This document shows, piece after piece, positions 35,350 through 43,946 of a stretch of 64,000 nucleotides of DNA. The DNA lies in contig NZ_JAKCFI010000006.1 in assembly GCF_021412625.1 (NCBI RefSeq), positions 186,001 to 250,000 of the forward strand, read 5' to 3'. The position numbers were made by a program, and so were the translations under genes. Numbering within the stretch: the stretch's first letter is position 1; each line of letters begins with the position of its first letter. Source of the DNA: Myxococcus stipitatus (GTDB taxonomy: Bacteria; Myxococcota; Myxococcia; Myxococcales; Myxococcaceae). The notes beneath the pieces were generated by a model, which was not told the DNA's origin, did no database searches, and worked only from the letters and a program-made list of their open reading frames with translations.

Positions 35350-36456
35350 ATGAGCGCCACGCCGCGCATCGCCGCGTTCTTCGACCAACTGCTGGAGCAC
35401 AAGGGCAGCGACCTGCACCTGAGCGTCGGGTACCCGCCGATGGCCCGCATCCGCGGCGAGCTGACCTCGCTGCGGGAGGCGCTGCTCACCACGGAGGAGC
35501 TGGAGCCGCTGCTGTTCGAGCTCATCAACCCGGAGCAGAAGCGTCAAATCACGCAGGACCTCGACCTGGACTTCGCCTACGGCTACGGGACGAAGGCGCG
35601 CTTCCGCGCCAACTACTTCTACAAGGCCACGGGTCTGGGCGCGGTGTTCCGCACCATTCCCAGCAAGGTGCTCACGCTGGAGGACCTGAAGACGCCGGAC
35701 GTGGTGCGCAAGCTGTCCGAGCGCCGCAGCGGGCTGGTGCTGGTGACGGGCCCCACGGGCAGCGGCAAGTCCACCACGCTGGCGGGCATGGTGAACCACA
35801 TCAACCAGACGCGCGCGGCGCACATCCTCACCATCGAGGACCCGGTGGAGTTCGTCCACGAGTCCGCGAAGGCGCAGGTGACGCACCGCGAGGTGGGGCC
35901 GCACGCGTCGAGCTTCGCCACGGCCATCCGCTCGGCCGGCCGCGAGGACCCGAACGTCATCCTCATCGGCGAGCTCCGCACCAACGAGACGATGAAGCTG
36001 GCGCTCCAGCTGGCCAGCTTCGGCGTGCTGGTGTTCGCCACGGTGCACACCAACAGCGCGCCGGCCACCATCGACCGCATCATCAACTCCTTCCCCGCCG
36101 ACGAGCAGGCCCAGGTGCGGGGCATGCTCGCGGAGAGCCTGGCGGGCATCGTCGCCCAGCAGCTCATCAAGACGGCGGACGGCAAGGGGCGCGTGGCGGC
36201 GCTGGAGATCCTCGTGGGCGGCAGCGCCATCGCGGCGATGATTCGCGAGGGCAAGGTCTTCCAGATTGCCTCCAAGATGCAGGCGGGCCAGGGCCAGGGC
36301 ATGCAGACGCTGGACATGCACCTGGAGCGTCTGGTGAAGGACAACGTCATCACCCCCGAGGCCGCGCTGGAGAAGGCGCAGGACAAGGAGACCCTCGCCA
36401 AGAGCATCCAGCGCATCAAGCCGGACTGGGTGATGCCGGAGTCGATGAAGGCGTAG
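35350..36456 (+). CDS. PilT-family twitching-motility ATPase
   Basis: 368 residues, standard PilT length, starting one base after the previous stop. N-domain GSDLHLSVGYPPMARI, Walker A GPTGSGKSTT, Asp box LTIEDPVEFVH, Walker B VILIGELR, His box TVHTNSA all intact, then AIAAMIREGKVFQI near the end, the retraction-motif region of PilT. It would hexamerise at the pilus base and power retraction of type IV pili. Myxococcus encodes several pilT paralogues, and the main one lies in the pil cluster; this one sits alone with its larger partner, so it is probably a paralogue. No other pil gene is in the window. Confidence 0.92.
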   Translation: MSATPRIAAFFDQLLEHKGSDLHLSVGYPPMARIRGELTSLREALLTTEELEPLLFELINPEQKRQITQDLDLDFAYGYGTKARFRANYFYKATGLGAVFRTIPSKVLTLEDLKTPDVVRKLSERRSGLVLVTGPTGSGKSTTLAGMVNHINQTRAAHILTIEDPVEFVHESAKAQVTHREVGPHASSFATAIRSAGREDPNVILIGELRTNETMKLALQLASFGVLVFATVHTNSAPATIDRIINSFPADEQAQVRGMLAESLAGIVAQQLIKTADGKGRVAALEILVGGSAIAAMIREGKVFQIASKMQAGQGQGMQTLDMHLERLVKDNVITPEAALEKAQDKETLAKSIQRIKPDWVMPESMKA

Positions 36457-36557
36457 GGCCGTCCGTCGGGCCTCCTGGCTCCTTTCCACGCCAGGGGGCG
36501 CGGGTGGCTGTCAGGCGCCTCGCGCCAGGGCGTCCGGGCGTCCCCAGGAGGGGCCCG

Positions 36558-37382
36558 ATGCTCCGTGGTGACGAGAAGGCGCTGGAGATGTCCCGGAGTG
36601 TGCTGCCCTCCACGCGGCCCCGGTCGGCGCGAAGGGAGAAGGCCCGGCTGTCTCGCGGGGCTCGGCGCGTCGCGCGCTCCCAGCTCACCTGGCTCCAGCA
36701 CGACCTGGAGGAGTGGGAGGACTGCCCCGGGCTCGAGGAGGTCTCCCCCCGGGACCGTTGGCGCATGGTGTCGGACCGACGCCAGGCCGACAAGGTCAAC
36801 CCCTTCATCCGGTGGGCGACCGAGAAGACCCGCGACGTGCCACGAGACCTCCGGCTGGCGCATGTCCGGGGACTCCTGCCCCCGGGCCTCATCGGCGACC
36901 ACGCGCGAAGCCACCTGAGCCGGGACGAGCACTTCGTATCGACGTGGACGGTGGAGCGGCGGCGAGCCCGTCGCTTCCCTTCGAGCAAGACACGACTCCA
37001 CCCTCGCGTCGACCGGGGGCTGGCGGCCTCGCTGTTGAGACAGCTCCTTCGCATCTCCGGTGGGCAACGGGCCCTCAACGACTTCATCAAGCGCCACTGC
37101 GCGACGGACTGGAGTCGGAAGACGGGCCACGACGGTCGGCGCCACCTCGTCTACACGGGGCCGACGCCTCCGCGCGTGCTGAAGGGAGCGCACGACGTGC
37201 TGCCGTTCCTCGCGGACATCGACTCGGGACGGAAGTACGGCACCTGGACGGGCCTGAGCAGCCCCACGCCGAGCGGGGAGGCCACCCTCACCTTCCTTCG
37301 ACTCTTCCACCGGTCGCGCGGCGACCTGGATGCGACGCTCGCGGCCCTTCCTCCAGCGAGGCACCTTCCACTCGCCCGCTGA
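36558..37382 (+). CDS. Hypothetical protein, 274 aa, Arg-rich
   Basis: ATG 36558 has AGGAGG at seven bases, so it is preferred over GTG 36504. The product is soluble, very rich in Arg (about one residue in eight) and without a signal peptide. PRVDRGLAASLLRQLLRIS looks helical; no catalytic or binding motif is recognised. The Arg-rich N-terminus (RPRSARREKARLSRGARRVAR) could bind nucleic acid. It is followed at 60 bases by a convergent lipoprotein gene. Orphan status and basic composition make acquisition by transfer possible but unproven. Confidence 0.62.
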   Translation: MLRGDEKALEMSRSVLPSTRPRSARREKARLSRGARRVARSQLTWLQHDLEEWEDCPGLEEVSPRDRWRMVSDRRQADKVNPFIRWATEKTRDVPRDLRLAHVRGLLPPGLIGDHARSHLSRDEHFVSTWTVERRRARRFPSSKTRLHPRVDRGLAASLLRQLLRISGGQRALNDFIKRHCATDWSRKTGHDGRRHLVYTGPTPPRVLKGAHDVLPFLADIDSGRKYGTWTGLSSPTPSGEATLTFLRLFHRSRGDLDATLAALPPARHLPLAR

Positions 37383-37442
37383 GCGTCGCGCGCGGAACCA
37401 GGCTGGGAACGAGACGCCGCCGGAGCGCCGCGCCAACACGCG

Positions 37443-38336
37443 CTACTGCTGAGCGCGCACACCCTCGCGGAACAAGTTGAACACGGCCTGTCCGCAGCGG
37501 TCCGCAATGTCGGCCCGCGCCCTCACCACGCGGACCTCGTAGCGAGCCCCCTCAAAGGTGAAGTGCCCCGTCCGCCCCACGGGAACGGAGACGACGGGCG
37601 CCCCGGGCGCGCGGGCATCCTCGAAGCGCACGCGCACGCCCCGCGTCCTCTCCCCCGGCGCGGCCTGACACCCCGCGTCCTCCCACCGCACGCGCAACCC
37701 CGGGACGAGCCCCGCGGGCAGCAACACCTCGCCCTCCGGGAGCGTGGGCGCGCTGAGCACGGTGAGCACCAACAAGCGTCCCCGCGCATCCCGCAACGTA
37801 TCCGCCGCGAGCAGCTCGGGATGCTCGCCTTCGCCGGAGATGCACGCCGACGGCTCTCGCTGACTCACCCAGGACACCTCGCGGCCGGTCAGGTCCACCA
37901 GCACGTCGGGCACCGTGAGGCCATAGCTCACGCCCCCTCGCGTCCCGGTCGACGAGAACTCGAGCACCGAGGCCCACTGGTCCTGATAGCGATAGGCACC
38001 ACGAAGCTGCCGCGTCACCGTGAACCGCCGCTCCAGCCGGGGCCCTGTGCGCTCACGCGACGCCACGTCCGGCTCCTCCTTGAAGGCCACCTCCACCCGC
38101 GCGGCGCGCCATACCTCGTCACACGGCCCCACCTCTCCTCTCGAGGCTCGCGCATCCTCCGCGTCCGGGCGCGCCTTCACCACCGGAGCGGCGACCTCCG
38201 CCGTCACGCTCGAGGCCTCCGCGACAGCGGGCTCCGACGCGCGCCGCTCCGGACACCCGGCCAGCGCCAGGACGGACACCACCCTCCACCACGCGCGTGA
38301 ACGCCGCGCACCCGCCCGCGGCCGAGGGATTCGCAT
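37443..38336 (-). CDS. Lipoprotein of unknown function
   Basis: 297 residues; ATG 38336 is preceded by AGGGAGGG. The signal peptide has an Arg-rich start and ends in lipobox LAGC. The mature part is beta-rich, with no recognised family. Four later Cys (in GPCDEVW, SACISGE, DAGCQAA, DRCGQA) could form disulfides, which fits a periplasmic or surface location. It stands alone between two convergently or divergently placed genes. Confidence 0.72.
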   Translation of the reverse strand: MRIPRPRAGARRSRAWWRVVSVLALAGCPERRASEPAVAEASSVTAEVAAPVVKARPDAEDARASRGEVGPCDEVWRAARVEVAFKEEPDVASRERTGPRLERRFTVTRQLRGAYRYQDQWASVLEFSSTGTRGGVSYGLTVPDVLVDLTGREVSWVSQREPSACISGEGEHPELLAADTLRDARGRLLVLTVLSAPTLPEGEVLLPAGLVPGLRVRWEDAGCQAAPGERTRGVRVRFEDARAPGAPVVSVPVGRTGHFTFEGARYEVRVVRARADIADRCGQAVFNLFREGVRAQQ

Positions 38337-38421
38337 CCCTCCCTCTTGAACACGCGAGCCGGCGTCGCGTCTAGTCCCGCCGTCGCGACGAGACATCGCC
38401 AGACAACGGAGAGATGACGAC

Positions 38422-38865
38422 ATGGGGAAGTGGCGCTGGAGCCGGGTGGGCATCATGGTGGCGGGGTTCTGGGTCTGCGGGAGCGCGCCACCGCCGGGCG
38501 GGGCGAAGGTCTCCCTCACGTACGCGAACGCGAGCTGCAACCCCGAGAAGTCCTGGAGCTGTCTCTGCGTGGGCAGCCCCGGCGACGCCTCCGCGCCCCT
38601 CCAGGAGATTGGCGTGGACCTGGAGGCGCTGAAGAAGGAGGGCTGGCCCTGCGTGAAGGGCGACTTCGACCGGGACGGCCAGGCCGACTTCGCCTTCCCG
38701 GGCAAGGACTACTCGTGCAACGGCGGCGTCCCAGTGCGCGTGCTCTTCACCCGGAACGGCGAGGTGCGCGACGTCAGCGCCCTGCCGCGCGAGGTGAGCT
38801 GCCTCCAGCTGTACGGCATCCGGTCCAGGAAGGGACCCCATGGCACGCCTCCCACGAAGCGATAG
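38422..38865 (+). CDS. Small secreted protein of unknown function, interrupted by in-frame TAG
   Basis: 147 residues from ATG 38422. A short hydrophobic N-terminus (VGIMVAGFWVCGSAPP) looks like a signal peptide, possibly a lipobox VCG. Cys-rich mature part (CNPEKSWSCLC, WPCVKGD, YSCNGG). DRDGQADFAF resembles a VCBS/FG-GAP-type calcium loop. The frame is closed by TAG at 38863-38865, yet codons continue in the same frame with coding bias to TGA 38959-38961 (GLVDWGEGNATWVYLFDG...). The intact gene was therefore probably 38422-38961 and about 180 codons long. Function unknown. Confidence 0.6.
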   Translation: MGKWRWSRVGIMVAGFWVCGSAPPPGGAKVSLTYANASCNPEKSWSCLCVGSPGDASAPLQEIGVDLEALKKEGWPCVKGDFDRDGQADFAFPGKDYSCNGGVPVRVLFTRNGEVRDVSALPREVSCLQLYGIRSRKGPHGTPPTKR

Positions 38866-39002
38866 GGGCTCGTCGACTGGGGCGAGGGCAACGCCACCTG
38901 GGTCTACCTGTTCGATGGGAAGACCTGGTCCGCCAGCTCCCACCGCTCCGAATCACGCTGAGCCCCCGGGCGGCACGCCGCGCGCCGCCCGGACGCCGGG
39001 CG

Positions 39003-40769
39003 TCACAGGCACTCGGCGGACAACAGCGTGCCGTCCTCCGACACCTGGAAGTCCCGGCCCTCCACCTGGCCTCGCGAGAGCAGCCGCTCCCGCTGGCGGC
39101 TCACTGCCTCGCGCCGCCGCTCCACCGACGCCTCCTCGTGCGGCACTCGCGGCACGAAGCGCGCGGGGCCGCCCTTGTCGTCCGGCGCGAGCTGGGAGAG
39201 CACCGCGCGAGTCCCTCGACGACCCACGGGCCCCGAGCCGTCCTCCGCGTCATCGTCGTCGGAGAAGTCGAGCTGCAACGAGCCCCACTCACCGACATCG
39301 CAGTCGCACTCCCCGCACCCCGGCAGGTTGCACCCCAGGAAGCCATTCCGGCAGCTCACGCACCGCGCCTTCGGTGAGGTGCCGCAGGCCTCACACCCAT
39401 TGAGACCATATGAATACGAGTGCCACCCCGAGTTGCTCACGCCGGGGAACTGGTAGCGGTAGTTCATCACGCTGTCGTGGACCACGCTGAACTGCCCGGC
39501 CACGTCATTGCCGTTGTGGCCCAGGTCCAGGTTGTGGCCCAGCTCGTGGATGAAGGTGCCGCGCTGCTCGTTGACGCTCGGGCTGCTCCAGCAACCCAGG
39601 CTGACGATGAGGTCGTTGCCCAACAGCTCCGCCTTGCCGGACGAGCAGCTCGTGAGGCTCGAGTGCCGGTAGGCCCACATCGCGTAGTGGAAGTACGAGC
39701 GCCGCTCGGGATTCGACGGGGAGAAATGGCCGCGCTTGAGGGAATAGAAATCGACGCCCTCGGCGCAGGCGCCGTAGCAGACCACTTCGGACCAGGGCAC
39801 GGCGCCGTCGAGGAAGACATGCAGCCGGATGCCCGCGTCCCGCGCGAACACCACCGTGGCGTCCGCCACCAGCTCCGGATAGGGCCGCCGCGTCATGTAC
39901 GGGTTGGTGGGGTGCTCCATCCAGTCCACCTCCACGTAGAGGTCGCGCGCCGTGGGGCTCCCCCACTCGGCGAAGGAGAAGCCGTCGTTCCCGAACGCCT
40001 CCAACGTGTCCGACACACCATCCGAATCCGAATCATCGTTCTCCGGATTCGCGCCGAGCAACGGCTCCAGCGAGTCCGACAGGCCATCCTCGTCCCCATC
40101 GTTGTCGTCGAAGATGGTGGACCACAGCTCCTCGTCATGGATGAAGGTCGCGGTGCCCGTGCTGCCCGGGTAGCGCCCCACCACCACGCGCTGCGAGCCC
40201 GCGTTCTGCGCGCTCGCGGCGGTGACGAACGGGTAGTAGCGAGGGCCGCTGTCGTCGTCGTGCTGGAGGTACTCCGAGTTGGAGCGCAGCAGGAAGACGA
40301 GGTGGTCGCCCGCGTTGGGCGTGGTGGACGTGACGCGGAAGGTGTCCTTCGCCTTCCAGGCGAACTGCAGGGGGACGCCGCCGAAGGGCTGGTCGAGCAG
40401 GACCCGCGTGCCGTTGCGATAGAGGCTGGCCGTTCCACCGCGCCCTTCCGCGTACGCGCGCACCCAGACCTGGTAGTAGCCCGTGTCCGGCGCGGTGAAT
40501 GTCACGCACGAGCGGGTGTTGCCCTGGCAGTCGTCGCCCATGGCCACCTGGCTCCAGCCATTGCGGTCGCGCAGGATGTGCATCACCGTGTCCGGCGACG
40601 TACCGGTCAGCTCGCGCGTCTCGAAGGTGTAGGACTGTCCCGCCTCCAGGTACGTGCTCATCCAGATGAAGCTGCCCCAGTCCCTGGATGCGACGTAGTG
40701 CGGACCGGCCACGGCCAGCGTGGGCAGCAACAGCAGGCCCACGCGCAGCGCCTCGAGGAACGTCTTCAT
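39003..40769 (-). CDS. Secreted metzincin-type zinc metalloprotease
   Basis: 588 residues from ATG 40769 (GGGAGGAG upstream). A signal peptide (MKTFLEALRVGLLLLPTLAVAG) is followed by a pre-peptidase-like beta domain (~22-180), a thrombospondin-3-like Ca2+ segment with repeated DxDGDxDG (DDNDGDEDGLSD, DDSDSDGVSD, ~240-275), and the catalytic domain with HELGHNLDLGH (His408, Glu409, His412, His418) and a Met-turn DSVMNYRY. This is the HExxHxxGxxH metzincin pattern apart from the Gly at position 8 being Asp. A Cys cluster (CEACGTSPKARCVSC, CNLPGCGECDC) follows. The start overlaps the gene for an anchored partner protein by four bases. Confidence 0.9.
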   Translation of the reverse strand: MKTFLEALRVGLLLLPTLAVAGPHYVASRDWGSFIWMSTYLEAGQSYTFETRELTGTSPDTVMHILRDRNGWSQVAMGDDCQGNTRSCVTFTAPDTGYYQVWVRAYAEGRGGTASLYRNGTRVLLDQPFGGVPLQFAWKAKDTFRVTSTTPNAGDHLVFLLRSNSEYLQHDDDSGPRYYPFVTAASAQNAGSQRVVVGRYPGSTGTATFIHDEELWSTIFDDNDGDEDGLSDSLEPLLGANPENDDSDSDGVSDTLEAFGNDGFSFAEWGSPTARDLYVEVDWMEHPTNPYMTRRPYPELVADATVVFARDAGIRLHVFLDGAVPWSEVVCYGACAEGVDFYSLKRGHFSPSNPERRSYFHYAMWAYRHSSLTSCSSGKAELLGNDLIVSLGCWSSPSVNEQRGTFIHELGHNLDLGHNGNDVAGQFSVVHDSVMNYRYQFPGVSNSGWHSYSYGLNGCEACGTSPKARCVSCRNGFLGCNLPGCGECDCDVGEWGSLQLDFSDDDDAEDGSGPVGRRGTRAVLSQLAPDDKGGPARFVPRVPHEEASVERRREAVSRQRERLLSRGQVEGRDFQVSEDGTLLSAECL

Positions 40770-41365
40770 CGCGACTCCTCCCGCTGGAAGAACCACTCCT
40801 TGAACGCATCATGCGCGCGAGCCTGGGCCTCGGGCGACAGGTCCTTCCACTTGAGGCGCTCCTCGGCCAGCGCCCGCTGGTAGCGCGCGTCCACCTCCCG
40901 TGCCCGCTCGTCCGCCTCGGAGGGCGGGGGCGGCGCGGCCAGCTTCGCGGCCAGGTTCAGCGCCGCCAGGTAGCGCCGCTCCATCCGCTCCCGGGAGGGC
41001 CCGTCCGCCTCGCGGAAGGCCCGCTCCGTGCGCGCCACCAGCGTGGCCACGTCGTCCACCGCCTCCTCGCGCAGCAGCGCCTCCTCGTCCGGTGTCAGCG
41101 TCACCAACGCCTCGCGGGCGAAGTTCGGGCGGGAGGGGCGCTCGGAGGGAGCGCTCACCACCTCGACGCTGGGGCCCCCGGCGCCACCGACCTGGCGCAC
41201 CACGGGAGGCGGCGCGGAGGGCTCCTTCGGGGGCTCGGTTGGAACAGGGGGTGGCTTCGCTGGGGGCGGGTCATCGACCGAATGGCGCAGGACCGGCGCG
41301 ACACCCAGCGAGAGCAGCAGGATTCCCAGCACCACGCTTCCAATGTCGTTGCTCCGTGCGCGCAC
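40766..41365 (-). CDS. Inner-membrane-anchored helical protein coupled to the metalloprotease
   Basis: 199 residues. One N-terminal membrane segment (IGSVVLGILLLSLGVAPVL) is followed by a Pro-rich spacer (~33-65) and a charged helical domain (~85-199, ending WFFQREESR). There is no Cys. The stop overlaps the protease start (ATGA), so it is made just before the protease. The layout (anchor, Pro-rich stalk, helical periplasmic domain) is like that of lipase-specific foldases, but the foldase signature is not seen. A role as chaperone or inhibitor of the protease is inference. Confidence 0.7.
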   Translation of the reverse strand: MRARSNDIGSVVLGILLLSLGVAPVLRHSVDDPPPAKPPPVPTEPPKEPSAPPPVVRQVGGAGGPSVEVVSAPSERPSRPNFAREALVTLTPDEEALLREEAVDDVATLVARTERAFREADGPSRERMERRYLAALNLAAKLAAPPPPSEADERAREVDARYQRALAEERLKWKDLSPEAQARAHDAFKEWFFQREESR

Positions 41366-41537
41366 GCGTCCCCCATCGCCGCCACACAGCTCTAGCCTTC
41401 TTTCTCGCCGGCTTCAAATGCCGAGGGGCCCGGGGCGGATGGCACTCACGCCAACGGGGAGGGGGACTGTCCTTCGACATGAAACCGCGACCGTCCTCCG
41501 GAGGACGGTGCCAGCCCCGCCCCCGGAGGTATGGACC

Positions 41538-42836
41538 TCAGTCCCGGCCGACGCCGATGTACGTGAAGCCCTCGCTGCGCGCGAGCTGGGGGTCCAGCAC
41601 GTTGCGCCCATCGAAGATGACCGGCTGACGCATCAGCTTGCGCAGCCGCTTGAGGTCCGGGCGCCGGAACTCGTTCCACTCGGTGACGAGGAAGATGCCG
41701 TCGGTCCCCTCCGCGGCCTCGTAGCACGTGGGGGCATAGACGACACGGTCCCCGAAATAGGACCGGGCGGCGGGCGCGGCGACCGGGTCGTGACACTGCA
41801 CCCGGGCCCCCTTGCCGAGCAGCCCCTCGATGAGCTCCACCGAAGGCGCCTCGCGCATGTCATCCGTCTTCGGCTTGAAGGCCAGCCCCCACACCGCGAA
41901 GGTGCGGTCGCACAGCTCACCGTAGTGCTTCAGCGCCTTGGCGAGCAGCAGCCGCTTCTGTCGGAAGTTGGTCGTCTCCACCGCGCGCAGCAGGTCCAGC
42001 TCCAGCCCCGCGTCCCGCGCCGTGCAGATGAGGGCGCGCACGTCCTTGGGAAAACAGCTCCCGCCGTACCCCACCCCGGGATGGAGGAACGCGTAGCCGA
42101 TGCGGCGGTCCGCCCCCAACCCCTTGCGCACCAGGTCCACGTTGGCGCCCACGCGCTCGCACAACGTGGCCATGTCGTTCATGAAGGAGATGCGCAGGGC
42201 CAGCATCGCGTTGGCCGCGTACTTGGTCAGCTCCGCGGAGGCCGGGTCCATGAAGAGGATGGGGTTCTCCGTGCGCACGAAGGGCGCGTACAGGTCCGCC
42301 ATCATCTTGCGGGCCCGCTCGGAGCACGTGCCGATGACGACCCGGTCCGGCTTCAGGAAGTCGTCGAGCGCGGCCCCCTCCTTGAGGAACTCGGGGTTCG
42401 ACACCACGTCGAACTCCACGTCCGTCTGGCGGCGCACCACCTCCCGCACGCGCTCCGCGGTGCCCACCGGCACCGTGCTCTTGTCCACGATGACGGTGTA
42501 GTGGCGCAACGCCCGGCCCACCTGCTCCGCGGCGGCGAGCACGTACTGGAGGTCGGCGTTGCCCCGCTCGCCCGGCGGCGTGCCCACCGCGATGAAGACC
42601 ACCTGGGAGGGCGACACCGCGCCCGCCACGTCGTCTGAAAAATGGAGCCGGCGCGCCCGCGCGTTGCGCCGCACCAGCTCCTCCAGGCCCGGCTCGTAGA
42701 TGGGGAGCGCGCCCTCCTGGAGTGACGCCACCTTCCGTGCGTCCACGTCCACGCAGGTGACGTCGTGTCCGGACTCCGCGAGGCAGGTCCCCGCCACGAG
42801 CCCCACGTACCCCGTTCCGATGACGGCTATCCGCAT
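41538..42836 (-). CDS. ugd: UDP-glucose 6-dehydrogenase
   Basis: 432 residues with GGAGGA before ATG 42836. NAD-binding IGTGYVGLVAGT at the N-terminus, catalytic Cys261 in GVGYGGSCFPKDV, Lys in LTKYAANA, and a C-terminal UDP-binding domain (AFKPKTDDMREAPS). It makes UDP-glucuronate from UDP-glucose for acidic polysaccharide. It is the last gene of the minus-strand glycosyltransferase operon, 21 bases after a CgeB-like transferase, and supplies that operon with donor sugar. Confidence 0.95.
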   Translation of the reverse strand: MRIAVIGTGYVGLVAGTCLAESGHDVTCVDVDARKVASLQEGALPIYEPGLEELVRRNARARRLHFSDDVAGAVSPSQVVFIAVGTPPGERGNADLQYVLAAAEQVGRALRHYTVIVDKSTVPVGTAERVREVVRRQTDVEFDVVSNPEFLKEGAALDDFLKPDRVVIGTCSERARKMMADLYAPFVRTENPILFMDPASAELTKYAANAMLALRISFMNDMATLCERVGANVDLVRKGLGADRRIGYAFLHPGVGYGGSCFPKDVRALICTARDAGLELDLLRAVETTNFRQKRLLLAKALKHYGELCDRTFAVWGLAFKPKTDDMREAPSVELIEGLLGKGARVQCHDPVAAPAARSYFGDRVVYAPTCYEAAEGTDGIFLVTEWNEFRRPDLKRLRKLMRQPVIFDGRNVLDPQLARSEGFTYIGVGRD

Positions 42837-42857
42837 CGTGGTCCTCCTCCTCGTCGT

Positions 42858-43931
42858 CTAGGGTTGTCGCCCCGCGCCCAGGCTCAGCGCGTAGTCCTCC
42901 AAGGTCCTCGCCCGGTGCTCCGCCGTGTGCTCGGCCAGCACACGCCGCCGGGCCCGCCGCCCCAGCTCCTCCCGCTCCCCCTCCGTCATCTCCCGCAGGA
43001 ACCCCAGCGTCTGCTCGCCGGAGGACGAGATGAGCACCTCCCGCCCCGGCTCGAAGAACGTCTCCAACCCCGCCCACGCGTCGCTGATGAGGGGGACACC
43101 GCACGCGGCGGCCTCGAAGAGGCGGACGCTCGGCGAGTACCCCGCCTGGACCATGTCCGCGCGCGTGACGTTCAGCGTGAAGCGCTGCGCGGTATAGAAG
43201 GCCGCGTGCTCGGGCGGCGCCAGGTGCTCCACCCGCTCCACGTTGTCCGGCCAGCGGACGCTGTCGGGGTATTGGGGGCCCGCGACGACGAAGCGGCCAC
43301 CCGACCACCCCCGCGCGGCCTCCAGCATCAGCCGCTCCAGCACCGGCTGCCGGTCCACGCTGTACGTCCCCAGGTAGCCCAGGTCCCAGCGCGGCTCGCG
43401 CGGCGAGGGCGCGTACAGCTCCGGGTCACAGCTGCAGTAGAGCGGGCGCGCCGCGGGCGACCCCAGCTCACGCTCGATGCGCTCCAACGTGGGCCCTCCG
43501 GTGAAGGACAGGTAGAGCTGGTAGCCAGGCACCAGCTCCGGCTGGAGGTACTCGCACTCTCCACGCGCGAGCCCCGCCAGCGTCACCGGCGTGTCGATGT
43601 CATAGAAGGCCGTCAGCCCTCGCGCGGTCCGCTGGACCCAGGCCCCCACCTCCACGCCCTGGGGCACGTAGGAGCCCACCACCACCAGGTCCGCGTGGCG
43701 CACCGGCGCGGCGAACCGCCCGGTCAGCTCCGCCACGCTGGAGTACAGCTCCGTGCGCCCATGCGGCGGACACGGCAGGTCCCGGTTCGCCGCATACCAG
43801 GGCATGTCCCGCTCCAGGAACAGCACGTCGTGGCCGCGCCGCGTCAGCTCGCGCACCAGACCGCGATAGGTGGTCGCGTGGCCATTGCCCCAGCTCGAGG
43901 TGATGGACAGCCCCAGGATGACGACGTTCAT
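42858..43931 (-). CDS. CgeB-like glycosyltransferase
   Basis: 357 residues; AGGAGG precedes ATG 43931. GT-B fold of the spore-maturation CgeB type: N-terminal LGLSITSSWGNGHATTYRG, then DLGYLGTYSVDRQPVLE, and the C-terminal nucleotide-sugar part SPSVRLFEAAACGVPLISD with the conserved Glu. It resembles the next two genes upstream, so the three arose by duplication. The sugar is unknown. Confidence 0.88.
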   Translation of the reverse strand: MNVVILGLSITSSWGNGHATTYRGLVRELTRRGHDVLFLERDMPWYAANRDLPCPPHGRTELYSSVAELTGRFAAPVRHADLVVVGSYVPQGVEVGAWVQRTARGLTAFYDIDTPVTLAGLARGECEYLQPELVPGYQLYLSFTGGPTLERIERELGSPAARPLYCSCDPELYAPSPREPRWDLGYLGTYSVDRQPVLERLMLEAARGWSGGRFVVAGPQYPDSVRWPDNVERVEHLAPPEHAAFYTAQRFTLNVTRADMVQAGYSPSVRLFEAAACGVPLISDAWAGLETFFEPGREVLISSSGEQTLGFLREMTEGEREELGRRARRRVLAEHTAEHRARTLEDYALSLGAGRQP

Positions 43932-43946
43932 GCGCGCTCCCCTCCT

